Shown here: one piece after another, positions 35,436 to 46,025 of the stretch
Position numbering within the stretch: the stretch's first letter is position 1
How the letters are laid out: each line of letters begins with the position of its first letter
Origin: Clostridium sp. DSM 17811
GTDB taxonomy: Bacteria > Bacillota > Clostridia > Clostridiales > Clostridiaceae
Assembly: GCF_018861905.1 (NCBI RefSeq)
Contig: NZ_JAHLDU010000007.1
Span: 62,001-126,000, forward strand
DNA: 64,000 nucleotides
Reading direction: 5' to 3'
Position numbers and translations under genes: made by a program
Notes under the pieces: generated by a model
The model's input: only the letters and a program-made list of their open reading frames with translations
Databases searched by the model: none
Told to the model about the DNA's origin: nothing

Positions 35436-38400
35436 ATGTATAGAAAAAAAATTAGTTCGATTAGCATTTTAATTTTATTTTTCTTCGTTTTTAGTATTTT
35501 TCCAATGGAAAGTGTGCATGCGGCTAGTTCACTTTCAGTTCCAGAGGCGTTAACTGTAGTTCCAGCAGTGCCATCAAAAGTTATAGTAGACAAAGCTGGT
35601 TGGTCTGTAGTCCAATTAACAAGTAGCTCTACTAGTTTGGCAATAGGATGTAATGTATATAGATCTGATGCTAAAGATGGTACTTATGCATTAGTAGGAA
35701 AGGCTACAAAGGCCAATAATGATTACCATTATAAAGATACAAATTTAACTGCACATAAGGACTATTTTTATAAGTTCGCTGCATTTAATTATATTGGAGA
35801 ATCAGAAAAAACAGCAGCAGTTAAAGTAACTACAAAGAAGGTTATTCATAAACCATCTACTCCAATAGGACTCACATTAAATTCTATGGTAGCAAGTGCT
35901 GGAATTTATAAAGTGAGAATTGACTGGACATACACTTATGGTGCTACTAGTTACAATGTGTATAGATCTACTAGTGAAAGTGGTACTTTCACTAAGATAG
36001 GTACTTCAACTAATGGATTATATATAGACAGTAATGTAGGCGCAGCAAATGCAATGTATTACTATAAAGTGTCAGCTGTGAATATTAGTGGTGAATCATC
36101 ATTATCAGAGGTTATAGCTGCAAAGCTTACAGCTACATTTAGAGCGGTTCCAACAGAACTTTTAGTTAATAGTCAGGCTACTAGTCAGGCAGCTATTAAT
36201 TTAAGTTGGGCAACAGTAACTGGTTCAACCGGTTATAATATTTACAGAGCGGCAAAGGTGGATTATGCTTACAGTAAAATAGGAACTTCTACAAATGTAA
36301 CTTATAGGGATACAAAAGCAGCTGTAGGGGTTGAGTATCTTTATAAAGTATCTTCAATAGATGAAAATGGAGAGTCATTAAAATCTACTGAAGTTACAGG
36401 AAAATTAGCAGATAGCAGTGTAACTGTTTTATCTGAAGCAGTAAAAGACTTAGAGTATAAATATGAAAGCAAGGATAAGTTAAAACTTACATGGGATGCT
36501 TTAAAGAATGCAACATCTTATAATATATACAAGTCATTATACAAAGATATGAAATATACCTATGTTGGCAGTACAAATAAAAATAAGTATGTTGATGAAA
36601 AAAGTGTAGACAGCGCAACTTATTATTATAAGGTGGTAGCAGTAAATGCAGGAGGAGAATCTTCCAAGGCTAATCCATTAACTGTAGGGGCTAAGGTTGT
36701 CTTAAAACGTCAAATGGAAAATATTGATCGCGGAATAAATGCGGTAAAAGCAGCTAATGGAGTCCTAGTTAGTTGGCGTTTACTTGGTACAGAAGCACAA
36801 GATTTAGAATTTGATGTATATAGAGATAATGTTAAAATAAATAGTAAACCCATAAAATCAAGCACAAATTATTTAGATGCAAAAGGAACTACAACTTCAA
36901 AATATTATGTTCGTACTATAGGTGGAAAATCGAAAGAATCACAATCGGAAACGGTTACTGCCTGGGAAAATAACTATAAGGAGCTACCAATTAGAAAACC
37001 AGCAGCAGGGATTAATAAAGCTGGTGAAATCTATGATTATACAGCAAATGATGCTAGTGTTGCCGATTTAGACGGCGATGGCAAGTATGAAATAGTTCTA
37101 AATTGGGCACCAACTAATGCTAAGGATAATTCGCAGGCAGGATATACTGGTAACACTTATATTGATGCTTACAAATTAGATGGAACTTTTATGTGGAGGA
37201 TAGACTTAGGGAAAAATATAAGATCAGGGGCTCATTACACTGACATAATGGTCTATGACTTTGATGGGGATGGTAAAGCTGAACTTACTACTCGGACAGC
37301 AGATGGTACAATAGATGGAGAAGGGAATATAATTGGTGATGAAGATAAAGATTATAGTAATGCAAGGGGTTATATATTAGATGGACCAGAATATCACACG
37401 ATGTTTGAGGGCGCAACAGGCAAGGCTTTAGATACCCAGGTATATGAACCCCAAAGAGGAGCTTTTGCTACTGATATTAATGAATGGGGCGATACCTATG
37501 GAAATCGTGGGGATCGTTTTATAGCAAGTGTAGCCTACTTAGATGGAAAAACACCAAGTGTAGTAATGCAACGTGGTTATTATACTAGAATGGCAATAGT
37601 TGCTTATGGTTTTAAGAATGGAAAATTTGTTAAGCAATGGACTTTCGATAGTCAGTTTGATGAAGTAGATCCAAATGGTCTTAAGTACACGGAGTATAGA
37701 GGTCAAGGAAATCACAATGTTAGTGTCGGTGACGTTGACGCAGATGGTATGGATGAGATTATTACTGGAGCTGCTGTTATAAATCAAGATGGTAAGGCTC
37801 TTTATACTACAAAACTTGGACATGGAGATGCTATGCATTTTGGTGATTTAGATCCTACTAATCCAGGACTTGAGATATATCAAGTTCAAGAAGAAAAAGG
37901 TTCACCTTACGGAATGGATATAAGAGATGCTGGGACTGGAAAAATTCTTTTCGGCGTTAAATCAGGAATTGATACAGGAAGAGGACTTTCGGCAGATATT
38001 GATCCAAATTATATAGGTGAAGAAATTTGGGCAATAGATGGCGCATGGAATAGCAGTACAGGTGGACTTTATAGTGTTAAGGGAGAAAAAATATCTGAGG
38101 GGATACCATCATCAAACTTTGCTATATGGTGGGATGGAGATTTGCAAAGAGAATTACTTGATCATAATTGGAATGGTTATGGTGGCCTCGCAAGTCCAGG
38201 AACTATTAGCAAATGGGATTATGTTAATAAAAAATCTGTAAACATATTAACTGCGACGGGTACTAATTCTAATAATGGAACAAAAGGTAATCCTTGTTTG
38301 CAGGCAGATTTGTTTGGTGATTGGAGAGAAGAAGTAATTTGGAGAACGGAGGATAGTAGTGCTTTAAGAATTTATGCTACTAGTGATGTAACGGAAACTA

Positions 38401-38570
38401 AATTACCTACTTTAATGCATGATCCTATTTATAGACTTGGAGTTGCGTTTCAAAATACAGGTTACAATCAACCACCACATACAAGTTATTATTTAGGAAG
38501 TGGAATGACAACTCCACCACAACCGAACATTACAATGGCACGTGGGGGCACGGAAATTAAAATAAAATAA
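35436..38570 (+). CDS. Secreted rhamnogalacturonan lyase, PL11, with four FN3-like domains
   Basis: A 1044-residue exported enzyme: signal peptide to about Ala30, four fibronectin-III-like repeats (about 35-130, 140-230, 235-325, 330-425; each with the NVYRS/NIYRA...YYYKVSAVN pattern), then a PL11 catalytic domain (about 428-1044) of YesW/YesX type with calcium-type repeats VADLDGDGKYEIV and VYDFDGDGKAELT, GNHNVSVGDVDADGMDEI and a C-terminal HTSYYLG. PL11 enzymes cleave RG-I by beta-elimination, producing unsaturated galacturonyl ends, the substrate of the GH105 enzyme downstream. It shares a transcript with the esterase; a terminator follows. Confidence 0.93.
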   Translation: MYRKKISSISILILFFFVFSIFPMESVHAASSLSVPEALTVVPAVPSKVIVDKAGWSVVQLTSSSTSLAIGCNVYRSDAKDGTYALVGKATKANNDYHYKDTNLTAHKDYFYKFAAFNYIGESEKTAAVKVTTKKVIHKPSTPIGLTLNSMVASAGIYKVRIDWTYTYGATSYNVYRSTSESGTFTKIGTSTNGLYIDSNVGAANAMYYYKVSAVNISGESSLSEVIAAKLTATFRAVPTELLVNSQATSQAAINLSWATVTGSTGYNIYRAAKVDYAYSKIGTSTNVTYRDTKAAVGVEYLYKVSSIDENGESLKSTEVTGKLADSSVTVLSEAVKDLEYKYESKDKLKLTWDALKNATSYNIYKSLYKDMKYTYVGSTNKNKYVDEKSVDSATYYYKVVAVNAGGESSKANPLTVGAKVVLKRQMENIDRGINAVKAANGVLVSWRLLGTEAQDLEFDVYRDNVKINSKPIKSSTNYLDAKGTTTSKYYVRTIGGKSKESQSETVTAWENNYKELPIRKPAAGINKAGEIYDYTANDASVADLDGDGKYEIVLNWAPTNAKDNSQAGYTGNTYIDAYKLDGTFMWRIDLGKNIRSGAHYTDIMVYDFDGDGKAELTTRTADGTIDGEGNIIGDEDKDYSNARGYILDGPEYHTMFEGATGKALDTQVYEPQRGAFATDINEWGDTYGNRGDRFIASVAYLDGKTPSVVMQRGYYTRMAIVAYGFKNGKFVKQWTFDSQFDEVDPNGLKYTEYRGQGNHNVSVGDVDADGMDEIITGAAVINQDGKALYTTKLGHGDAMHFGDLDPTNPGLEIYQVQEEKGSPYGMDIRDAGTGKILFGVKSGIDTGRGLSADIDPNYIGEEIWAIDGAWNSSTGGLYSVKGEKISEGIPSSNFAIWWDGDLQRELLDHNWNGYGGLASPGTISKWDYVNKKSVNILTATGTNSNNGTKGNPCLQADLFGDWREEVIWRTEDSSALRIYATSDVTETKLPTLMHDPIYRLGVAFQNTGYNQPPHTSYYLGSGMTTPPQPNITMARGGTEIKIK

Positions 38571-38576
38571 CCTATT

Positions 38577-38620
38577 AAATAGCGTATTGATTAATAAAAA
38601 AATCAGTGCGCTATTTTAAT
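38577..38620 (+). terminator. Terminator after the PL11 gene
   Basis: Stem AAATAGCG / CGCTATTT with an inner GATT/AATC pairing, followed by TAATTT. Confidence 0.6.
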
Positions 38621-38730
38621 TTGGGGAAAGATGATTTGCAAAGGCGTATGCAGGAATTTGGACTAGTAATTATATGGAACTAAGTGGTATAATTGTTATA
38701 TTGTGTGAGTAGAGTTTTAGGGGGATATTC

Positions 38731-41091
38731 ATGAAAAAAATATCAGTAAACAGATTTCCAATGATTGTGAAGTTTTTTTTGGCATTTACTCTTTTTTTAG
38801 TGATTCCGTTAATTATTACAGGAATTATTTTTAATTATACCATGATTAGTTACTCGGAAAATGAAATTGGTAGTACAGCTGAAATTAATTTAAAAACGGT
38901 TAATAACATAAATGTTTTATTTAGTACCAGCATATTAAAAGACGTAGCGAGAATATCACAAAGCGATGTACTTAATAATTTAAGTACTGTAGAAAATTAT
39001 AATAACATTAAATCAGATGCTAATAATGTAGTAAAAGTAACTCAGGTTTATACATTATTAAATGAGGTTTTAGCATCAAATTATAGGATAACTACAATTT
39101 ATGTTTATATTGATGGAGCGGATTATATTATCACTTCTAATCGCGGAACTGTGGAGATGAGCAAATTTAACGATGTCCAATGGATTAAAGCATATAAAGA
39201 AGCTAGGTCTATAAATTTGGAACCACATTGGATAGGAAATAGAATAATTCCAGATAGAAATCCTCAAACTGCTGTATTACAAAATGAAAATTCTAATATG
39301 GCCTCTGTTATATCCTATGTATATCCTTTGGCACCTATAAACTCTAAAGTGGATGGAGCAATAGTTATTAACATGTATGAAGATGAGCTGAGTAAATTAA
39401 TAAATAATAGGGATCTTTCAGGAGATGGTTATATTTATATAACAGATACTAAAGGAAATATAATTTCACATAAAAATAAGTCCTTAGTAAGAACTAATAT
39501 TTCTAGCACAAAGTATGTGAAAAATATATTAAGTTTTGATAAAGTAAGTGGGTATATGATTGATAATGTGGATAATGAAAAAAAAGTTATTACATATTAT
39601 AAGTCACAATTTAATGATTGGATTTATGTAGGGATTTATCCTCTTGCAAACCTTATGGAAAAGGCAAATAAGTTATCAACCAAAATCATTTTAATTATTA
39701 TTTTTATTATAGTTTTAGGTCTAGGATTTTGTTATATAGTTGCGAAAAGACTTTATAACCCTCTTAATAAGTTAGTTCAAGATGTTAAAGTAAGAAATAA
39801 ATGGACTGATTTAAAAGAAGATGAAATGAAACTTCTTTCTAATGCTTTTAGTGCTATGGCAAGAGAAGAGGATACCATGTATGGGATATTAGAAAACAAT
39901 AAGCAAGACTTAAAACAGGGGTATATTTTAGATTTAGTTAGAGGAAACTTACAGAAATATATTAACTCTGAAAATCAAGTTGAATATGATTTTTTCTATG
40001 AAAATTTTATTTGTGCAATAATTGCAATCGACAGATTTGATGAATTTTTGGCGAAATATTCACAGGAGCAGCAATACTATTTAAAGATGTTAATTATTAA
40101 TGTGTGTGAAGGAGTAATCAACAAAACTTATGTAAATGCAAGTGTGCTATTTGATATTAGTAAAATCGCAGTAATTATTAATATGGAGGTTTTCAACAAA
40201 AATGAAACCTATAAAATAGTAGAAGACTTGTTTAAAGAAGTACAAGGTGAAATATTAAAAGTAATGGACAATACAATTTCAGTTGGAATAGGGGAATGTC
40301 ATAGTGAAAAAACAGGAATAAGATTATCATATTTTGAGGCTAACGAAGCTATAAAACGTAAAATTTTATACGGCTATGGAAGTATAATTAAATGGAAATC
40401 ATCATTAGATGATGACTACAAATATTTTTATCCATATAATATTGAAAAACATATTTTTAACTACTTAAATGCTGGATCTATGATGGATATAGATAAGGAA
40501 GTTAAAATTATTATTGAAGAAATAAAAGCTATGGAAGAGATATCCTATGATAATATTACACAAATTTTTAATCAGCTTGTAGGTAGTACAATAAAATATC
40601 TTGTGGATAATAATACTAATATAAGTTATATTTATGGAAGCGGCTATAATATTTATCAGAAATTGTCTGCAAAGGAGACACTAGATGATATAGGGTTATT
40701 ACTACTAGATTTTTATTCTCGTATAATTTTATATAAAAAGAAATCTGCAGATGAGAGTCTAGAATATATGGATACAATAGAAGGATATATTAAGAGTAAT
40801 TATCATAAAGATATAGATTTTGAAGGTATGGCTAGATGTATTGGTATAAGCTATTCTTATATAAGAAAGATATTCAAAGAAAATACAGGAAAAACAATTA
40901 TAGAATATACCAATAGATTAAGGATAAATGAAGCCAAAATACATTTAAGGGATACAGATAAAAGTTTGCCAGAAATAGCTTCATGTATAGGATATAACAA
41001 TGATCAAAGCCTGTCTAGATTTTTCAAAAAATATGAGGGTATAACTCCAGGAGAGTATAGAACATTAAATTTCAAGAACTGTGCTAAATAA
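38731..41091 (+). CDS. Membrane-anchored AraC-family regulator with extracellular sensor domain
   Basis: A 786-residue protein. TM1 at about 12-33 and TM2 at about 311-331 enclose an extracellular Cache-like sensor of about 275 residues. Then come a HAMP-like/linker region (LYNPLNKLVQDV), a central cytoplasmic region (about 390-670) and a C-terminal double-HTH AraC domain (about 685-786: IDFEGMARCIGISYSYIRKIFKENTG, LPEIASCIGYNNDQSLSRFFKKYEGITPGEY). This is the YesS/one-component style seen at many Firmicute pectin and xylan loci, where the sensor detects an extracellular oligosaccharide or binding protein and the AraC part activates the uptake genes. The locus context suggests RG-I fragments as inducer. 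No kinase domain. Confidence 0.88.
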   Translation: MKKISVNRFPMIVKFFLAFTLFLVIPLIITGIIFNYTMISYSENEIGSTAEINLKTVNNINVLFSTSILKDVARISQSDVLNNLSTVENYNNIKSDANNVVKVTQVYTLLNEVLASNYRITTIYVYIDGADYIITSNRGTVEMSKFNDVQWIKAYKEARSINLEPHWIGNRIIPDRNPQTAVLQNENSNMASVISYVYPLAPINSKVDGAIVINMYEDELSKLINNRDLSGDGYIYITDTKGNIISHKNKSLVRTNISSTKYVKNILSFDKVSGYMIDNVDNEKKVITYYKSQFNDWIYVGIYPLANLMEKANKLSTKIILIIIFIIVLGLGFCYIVAKRLYNPLNKLVQDVKVRNKWTDLKEDEMKLLSNAFSAMAREEDTMYGILENNKQDLKQGYILDLVRGNLQKYINSENQVEYDFFYENFICAIIAIDRFDEFLAKYSQEQQYYLKMLIINVCEGVINKTYVNASVLFDISKIAVIINMEVFNKNETYKIVEDLFKEVQGEILKVMDNTISVGIGECHSEKTGIRLSYFEANEAIKRKILYGYGSIIKWKSSLDDDYKYFYPYNIEKHIFNYLNAGSMMDIDKEVKIIIEEIKAMEEISYDNITQIFNQLVGSTIKYLVDNNTNISYIYGSGYNIYQKLSAKETLDDIGLLLLDFYSRIILYKKKSADESLEYMDTIEGYIKSNYHKDIDFEGMARCIGISYSYIRKIFKENTGKTIIEYTNRLRINEAKIHLRDTDKSLPEIASCIGYNNDQSLSRFFKKYEGITPGEYRTLNFKNCAK

Positions 41092-41094
41092 TAG

Positions 41095-41132
41095 AAGCTA
41101 CTATCAGTATTGTTTTTGATGGTAGCTTTTAT
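41095..41132 (+). terminator. Terminator after the AraC-type regulator gene
   Basis: Stem AAGCTACTATCA / TGATGGTAGCTT followed by TTATTATTG. The remaining bases before the permease gene contain no recognised gene. Confidence 0.7.
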
Positions 41133-41320
41133 TATTGTCTTTTATTTATTTTGTTTTATTAGAAATCAGCAAATTTAAATAAAGGAAGCCTTCGGAATAA
41201 AGGGTTTGAGGATGTTATCAAAAACAAAGCCTATTGGCAAAAGTGATTATATACAAGTATTGTGAAAGCGGATAAGATATAAATGTAAACGATTTATATT
41301 TTTAAAAAGGAGTGAACCTT

Positions 41321-42295
41321 ATGGACAACAGTAATACACCTACACCGAGTAACTTTGGTATTTTAGATGTTTCCAAAGTAACTAAGAAAAAGAAAAAAGG
41401 AATTTTATACTATATTAAAAAAGACTTCTTTTTATATTTGCTATTATTCATACCCGTTACATATTTTGTGATTTTCAAATATGTACCAATGTACCAAATA
41501 ATAGTAGCGTTTAAGGATTACGATGTAATCAATGGAATCAATGGTAGTAAGTGGATCGGACTAGATGCATTTAAAGAAGTTTTCAAAATGGCGGATTTTT
41601 ATAAAGTTTTAAGAAATACATTATCGCTTAATGTATTAGATTTAATTCTAGGTTTTCCAGCACCTATAATCCTTGCTATATTATTAAATGAAATAAGGAT
41701 TAAATGGTTTAAAAAGGTATCTCAGACCATACTTTATTTACCACACTTTCTTTCTTGGGTTATTATAGGTGGTATGGCTTATCAGCTACTATCTCCTACA
41801 GGCATGGTTAATATTTTAACTAAATCATTAGGGGCAGAGGCAGTACCTTTTCTTATTGAAAAATGGCATTGGTTAGGAACTTATTGTGTAATTGGTGTTT
41901 GGCAAGGGGTAGGTTGGGGAACGATAATCTACTTGGCATCAATAACGAGTGTTAACTCAGAATTGTATGAAGCAGCTATGATTGATGGAGCTGGTAGATT
42001 AAAAAAAATATGGTATATAACTCTACCTGCGATTAAGCCAACCATAATTATGATGCTTATCTTAGCTGTTGGAAATGTAATGAAAATAGGTTTTGATCGT
42101 CCATTTGTATTAGGTAATCCTTTGGTAATGGATTTTTCAGATGTTATAAGTACCTTTGTTTATAGGGTTGGACTTCAATCAGTTAGATATAATATAGCAG
42201 CGGCCGTAGGTTTATTCCAATCAGTTATAGGATTAGTTCTAATACTATTTGTAGATAGGTTGGCTAAAAAATTCGGTGAACAAGGGATTATGTAA
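41321..42295 (+). CDS. LplB/YtcP-type oligosaccharide ABC permease
   Basis: A 324-residue permease; ATG at 41321 with AAGGAGTGA upstream is preferred to GTG at 41312. After a cytoplasmic N-terminus rich in Lys there are six TMs and the EAA motif YEAAMIDGAGRLKKIWYITLP (about 218-238). The LplB family signature VPMYQIIVAFKDYD...GSKWIGLDAFKEVF is present. With the following LplC-type permease and lipoprotein it makes an importer of the YesOPQ/LplABC class, used for RG and pectin oligosaccharides. No ATPase is present in the locus. Confidence 0.92.
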   Translation: MDNSNTPTPSNFGILDVSKVTKKKKKGILYYIKKDFFLYLLLFIPVTYFVIFKYVPMYQIIVAFKDYDVINGINGSKWIGLDAFKEVFKMADFYKVLRNTLSLNVLDLILGFPAPIILAILLNEIRIKWFKKVSQTILYLPHFLSWVIIGGMAYQLLSPTGMVNILTKSLGAEAVPFLIEKWHWLGTYCVIGVWQGVGWGTIIYLASITSVNSELYEAAMIDGAGRLKKIWYITLPAIKPTIIMMLILAVGNVMKIGFDRPFVLGNPLVMDFSDVISTFVYRVGLQSVRYNIAAAVGLFQSVIGLVLILFVDRLAKKFGEQGIM

Positions 42296-42311
42296 GAAAG
42301 GAGTTGAAAAT

Positions 42312-43190
42312 ATGAATACAAAGTTATTAGATAAAATTTTAGATATAATAGTATTTTTGTTTATAAGTATTGTAGTTTTACTATGCCTAGTGCCATTAAT
42401 TCATGTTGCAGCAGTATCATTTAGTAGCTCTCAGGCTGTTGTAGCGCAAAAGGTTACGCTTTTGCCGGTAGATTTTACTATGGAGTCATACAAGCAAATT
42501 TTTAATGATAAATCAATGATTACATCACTTTTCTTTACCATAAAAATGACGGTGATATATACTGTATTAAGTATGGTACTCACCATATGTGCAGCTTATC
42601 CATTGACAAAAAGCTCTTTGAAGGGCAGAGATTTTTTCTTTTTACTAATTATAATCACAATGTATTTTTCAGGTGGTATAATACCAGATTATATTCTTGT
42701 TAAGGATTTAAGTTTGTTAAATAGCATGTGGGGGCTTATTCTCCCAGGAGCAATAAGTGTATTTAATCTCATAATACTTAAAACTTTTTTTCAAAACTCA
42801 ATACCTAATAGTCTTGAGGAATCAGCAAAGCTAGATGGATGTACAGAGATAGGCATACTTTTTAAGATTGTACTTCCACTTTCAATGCCAATAATTGCAA
42901 CCTTGAGCTTATTTTATGCTGTGGGTAGATGGAATGGATTTCAAGATGCACTTTTCTATATCACAAGGCCAGAATTATATCCACTTCAATTAAAGCTTTA
43001 TCAATTAGTAAGTGCCACTTCTTCAAATGGAGCCCTTGCAGCAGAAGGAGTTGGAGCAGCTGTGCAACTAGCACCAGAAGTTTTAAAAGCTTCTGTAGTA
43101 ATGTTTGCAACAGTTCCTATATTACTAATATATCCGTGGCTTCAAAGGTACTTTGTATCAGGTGTAATGATTGGTGCTGTAAAAGAATGA
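42312..43190 (+). CDS. LplC/YtcQ-type oligosaccharide ABC permease
   Basis: A 292-residue permease with six TMs; ATG at 42312 preceded by AAAGGAG. The conserved LPVDFTMESYKQIF and NSIPNSLEESAKLDGCTEI segment (EAA loop) and C-terminal YFVSGVMIGAVKE are typical of the LplC family. It is 16 bases after the LplB-type gene and ahead of the binding lipoprotein, so one transport operon. Confidence 0.92.
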   Translation: MNTKLLDKILDIIVFLFISIVVLLCLVPLIHVAAVSFSSSQAVVAQKVTLLPVDFTMESYKQIFNDKSMITSLFFTIKMTVIYTVLSMVLTICAAYPLTKSSLKGRDFFFLLIIITMYFSGGIIPDYILVKDLSLLNSMWGLILPGAISVFNLIILKTFFQNSIPNSLEESAKLDGCTEIGILFKIVLPLSMPIIATLSLFYAVGRWNGFQDALFYITRPELYPLQLKLYQLVSATSSNGALAAEGVGAAVQLAPEVLKASVVMFATVPILLIYPWLQRYFVSGVMIGAVKE

Positions 43191-43262
43191 TAGTTTACTG
43201 CTAAAATAATATGCAGTTTCTATATAGTTTGAAATTTTAGATTATAAGGGGGAGAATTAAAA

Positions 43263-44873
43263 ATGAACAAAAAACTTCTGAAAATCGTCAGTGTGGCTAT
43301 GCTAACGACTGTTATTGTAAGTAGCCTTGCAGGGTGTGGCTCATCAAAAGAATCAGCAGATTCAACAAGTGATTCTTCAGTTGCCGTGGATGCACCTTAT
43401 AAAAAGCAAGTGGAAATTAAAATTCCAATATATGACAGAGGCATCCAAGGTCAAGCACCTGTAGATAACAATCATTGGACTAAATACGTTAATGATACCT
43501 TTGGGAAGAAATATAACGTAAAAGTTACTTATGTTACAATCCCAAGGACTACGGATGTAGACAAGTTTAATATGCTTCTTGCATCTGGTGATGCCCCAGA
43601 TATAATTTTTAGTTATGACTATACAACGGCGTCAAGTTTTTACACAAGGGGTGCTTTCCAAGAAGTAACGAAGGCTGAACTTGATAAATATGCACCAAAT
43701 CTCGAAAAAACACTTGGAGCAGATGTTTTGAAATATGGAGTGTTTGATGGTAAGCAAATGTTAATACCAGCTAAAAGACCACTTGTAGGTGGTATATCTA
43801 GTGTTATAAGACAAGATTGGCTAGATAAATTGGGGATGAAAGTTCCTACAAATAGAGATGAGTACTATGCAGTTCTTAAAGCATTTAAAGAAAAAGATCC
43901 CGGTAAAGTAGGAGCTAATAATGTTATACCACAGGGATTGTGGAGTATGTCTGCTGCTGGTTCTGGGAATATAAATTATGCATTTAGACCAGCTAATGTT
44001 TCGGCTGAAGAATTTGCAATGTATTCTGATGTAGTAATTCCATCGTTATCATGGAAGCCAACAGAGGATACATTAAAATGGGACAATAAACTTTTTAATG
44101 AAGGGCTTATAAGTCCTGAGTTTGTACTAGATAAGGATGGTACAAAATTGCAAGCAGATATAAGTAATGGTAAGGTTGGAGTATTTCTTATGCCTTTAAA
44201 AACTCCTCCAGTTTTACAAACACTTGTAAAAAATGTACCTACAGCAAAATTTACGGTACTTCCTGCAGGTGCACTTTTACCAGCTGGTCAAGCACCACAA
44301 GCTTTCGCATACGCACCATATGGTATGCTTAGTGGCATAAATAAAAAGTGTAAGCATCCTGATGCAGTCCTAAAATATATGGATTGGATGAGCAAAAGCG
44401 AAAATTTATTTGTACTTCAAAATGGTGTGGCAGGTAAAAACTATAATTTAAAGGATGGACTTCCAGTGGAAGTAGCTAATTATACTGGAGAGGATAAACT
44501 TAATTTTAGCTCTAACAAGGATATGTGGGGTATTGTTACTGAACAAAAAGAATTTGGGAGTTTAGATAAAAATTTAAAGATGGATGCAATTGCTAAAGGA
44601 GCACCTGGCTTTGAAAAAGTGTATATTGATGGTTACAAAGAAACGTTAATAGGTGCAAAACCAAACTTTATGTTTAATAAACCTGTAACTTCTTTAACAA
44701 AAAACTCGAAAACACTTGGAAGTAAGTGGGAAGAAGCTTCTGCCAAAATAGTTATGGGTAAAGTAAGTGAATTCGATGCTTTATATGCAAAATATAGTAA
44801 AGATTATTTAACAAGTGGATACCAAGAAGTTATTAATGAAAGAAAATCAATATACGAAGGTATGAAAAAGTAA
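43263..44873 (+). CDS. LplA/YtcQ-type extracellular substrate-binding lipoprotein
   Basis: A 536-residue exported lipoprotein with lipobox SLAGC (Cys25), a Ser/Asp-rich linker, then a large (cluster D) binding-protein fold, with VTYVTIPRTTDVDKFNMLLASGDAPDIIFSYD and the C-terminal SGYQEVINERKSIYEGMKK typical of LplA-like proteins. SD GGGGGAG. The location between permeases and GH105 argues for unsaturated RG oligosaccharides as ligand (inference). A stable intercistronic hairpin follows. Confidence 0.9.
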   Translation: MNKKLLKIVSVAMLTTVIVSSLAGCGSSKESADSTSDSSVAVDAPYKKQVEIKIPIYDRGIQGQAPVDNNHWTKYVNDTFGKKYNVKVTYVTIPRTTDVDKFNMLLASGDAPDIIFSYDYTTASSFYTRGAFQEVTKAELDKYAPNLEKTLGADVLKYGVFDGKQMLIPAKRPLVGGISSVIRQDWLDKLGMKVPTNRDEYYAVLKAFKEKDPGKVGANNVIPQGLWSMSAAGSGNINYAFRPANVSAEEFAMYSDVVIPSLSWKPTEDTLKWDNKLFNEGLISPEFVLDKDGTKLQADISNGKVGVFLMPLKTPPVLQTLVKNVPTAKFTVLPAGALLPAGQAPQAFAYAPYGMLSGINKKCKHPDAVLKYMDWMSKSENLFVLQNGVAGKNYNLKDGLPVEVANYTGEDKLNFSSNKDMWGIVTEQKEFGSLDKNLKMDAIAKGAPGFEKVYIDGYKETLIGAKPNFMFNKPVTSLTKNSKTLGSKWEEASAKIVMGKVSEFDALYAKYSKDYLTSGYQEVINERKSIYEGMKK

Positions 44874-44890
44874 AATAATAAAAATATAGA

Positions 44891-44916
44891 CCTGTGACAA
44901 AGTAATTTGTTACAGG
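44891..44916 (+). other. Intercistronic hairpin after the binding-protein gene
   Basis: CCTGTGACAAA / TTTGTTACAGG with GTAA loop and no T tract. Probably stabilises the upstream message or partly terminates. Confidence 0.6.
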
Positions 44917-44984
44917 GCTATATTTATAATAGAGTGTAATTTTAAAAATTCACAAGATATATATGAAGAAAGGAAGTAATTTTA

Positions 44985-46007
44985 GTGAAGAGATTAGAAT
45001 ATGATGAAGAAAAAATAAAAGAACTTATAGACAAGGTTGTAAAGAGAACCATGAGAATAGACTTTACTTGGGATTGGCCTTGTGGAGTTGCCTTTTATGG
45101 TATATGCAAGGCTTGGGAGGTCACTAAAAATCAAGAATATATCGATTATCTTGTCAAATGGGTAGATGAATATATTGAAATAGGACTGCCTGAATTTACT
45201 GTTAATGTAGTTGCTATGGGACACACTCTAATAACTTTGTTTGAGGCTACAGGGGATCAGAAATATATGGATTTGGCTATAGAAAAGGCTGAATATTTAA
45301 GAAAGGATGCAACTAGGTTTGGGGAAGGGGTTTTTCAACATACAGTTTCGCCAGGCAATGATTTTCCAAAGCAAGCCTGGGCAGATACTTTGTTTATGGC
45401 AGCTTATTTTCTTCTTAGAATGGGTAAAAAATTAGATAATAAAGAATATGTGGAAGACGCCTTAAATCAATACTATTGGCATGAAGAATTTTTACAAGAT
45501 AATAAAAATGATCTATTTTTTCATGGATGGGATAATATTAACCAAAACCATATGTCAGGCATTCATTGGGCGCGTGCAAATGCTTGGGCAGCCTATACTA
45601 TGGCAGAAGCAACCACCCTTATAAATTATTTGTATCCAGCTTTTATGGGCATAAGTGGTTCGTTAAGAGATCAACTAAGTGCTTTAGTTAGGTTGCAGTC
45701 AGAAGAAGGTTTATGGCACACCATATTAGATGATGAAAGTTCCTATTTAGAAACTTCAGCTTCTGCTGGAATTGCTGCAAGTCTTGTAATTGTGAGACAT
45801 CCTCTTCAAAGAAAGTATGTTCAAAAGGCGTTAGAGGGAATAATGAATAATATTTCAGAAGATGGATCAGTTATGAGTGTTTCTGCAGGTACTGCAGTAA
45901 TGATAGATACGCAGGGTTATAAGAAAGTTCCTAAAAAGAGGGTTCAAGGCTGGGGACAGGGGTTAACTTTGGCTTTTCTTGCAGCAATCTTGAAGTATGA
46001 ACAATAA
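44985..46007 (+). CDS. GH105 unsaturated rhamnogalacturonyl hydrolase (YteR/YesR-like)
   Basis: A 340-residue cytoplasmic enzyme starting with GTG behind AGGAAG. (alpha/alpha)6-barrel motifs of GH105: WDWPCGVAFYGICKAWE, PGNDFPKQAWADTLFMAAYFLLRMG with Asp134 at the place of the catalytic Asp of YteR, HGWDNINQNHMSGIHWARANAWAA split around a conserved WARAN, and SASAGIAASL. No signal peptide. It hydrolyses the 4,5-unsaturated galacturonyl residue left on RG oligosaccharides by PL11 lyase, releasing a keto-uronate and a rhamnose-ended product. Confidence 0.93.
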   Translation: MKRLEYDEEKIKELIDKVVKRTMRIDFTWDWPCGVAFYGICKAWEVTKNQEYIDYLVKWVDEYIEIGLPEFTVNVVAMGHTLITLFEATGDQKYMDLAIEKAEYLRKDATRFGEGVFQHTVSPGNDFPKQAWADTLFMAAYFLLRMGKKLDNKEYVEDALNQYYWHEEFLQDNKNDLFFHGWDNINQNHMSGIHWARANAWAAYTMAEATTLINYLYPAFMGISGSLRDQLSALVRLQSEEGLWHTILDDESSYLETSASAGIAASLVIVRHPLQRKYVQKALEGIMNNISEDGSVMSVSAGTAVMIDTQGYKKVPKKRVQGWGQGLTLAFLAAILKYEQ

Positions 46008-46025
46008 TTTAAAGGGTGGGATAGT

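Noticed and set aside
41284-41300. Catabolite-repression (cre)-like TGTAAACGATTTAT before the RG importer
   Set aside because: The left half matches the consensus TGWAANCG well, but the right half lacks the terminal CA and symmetry; too weak without a genome-wide scan.
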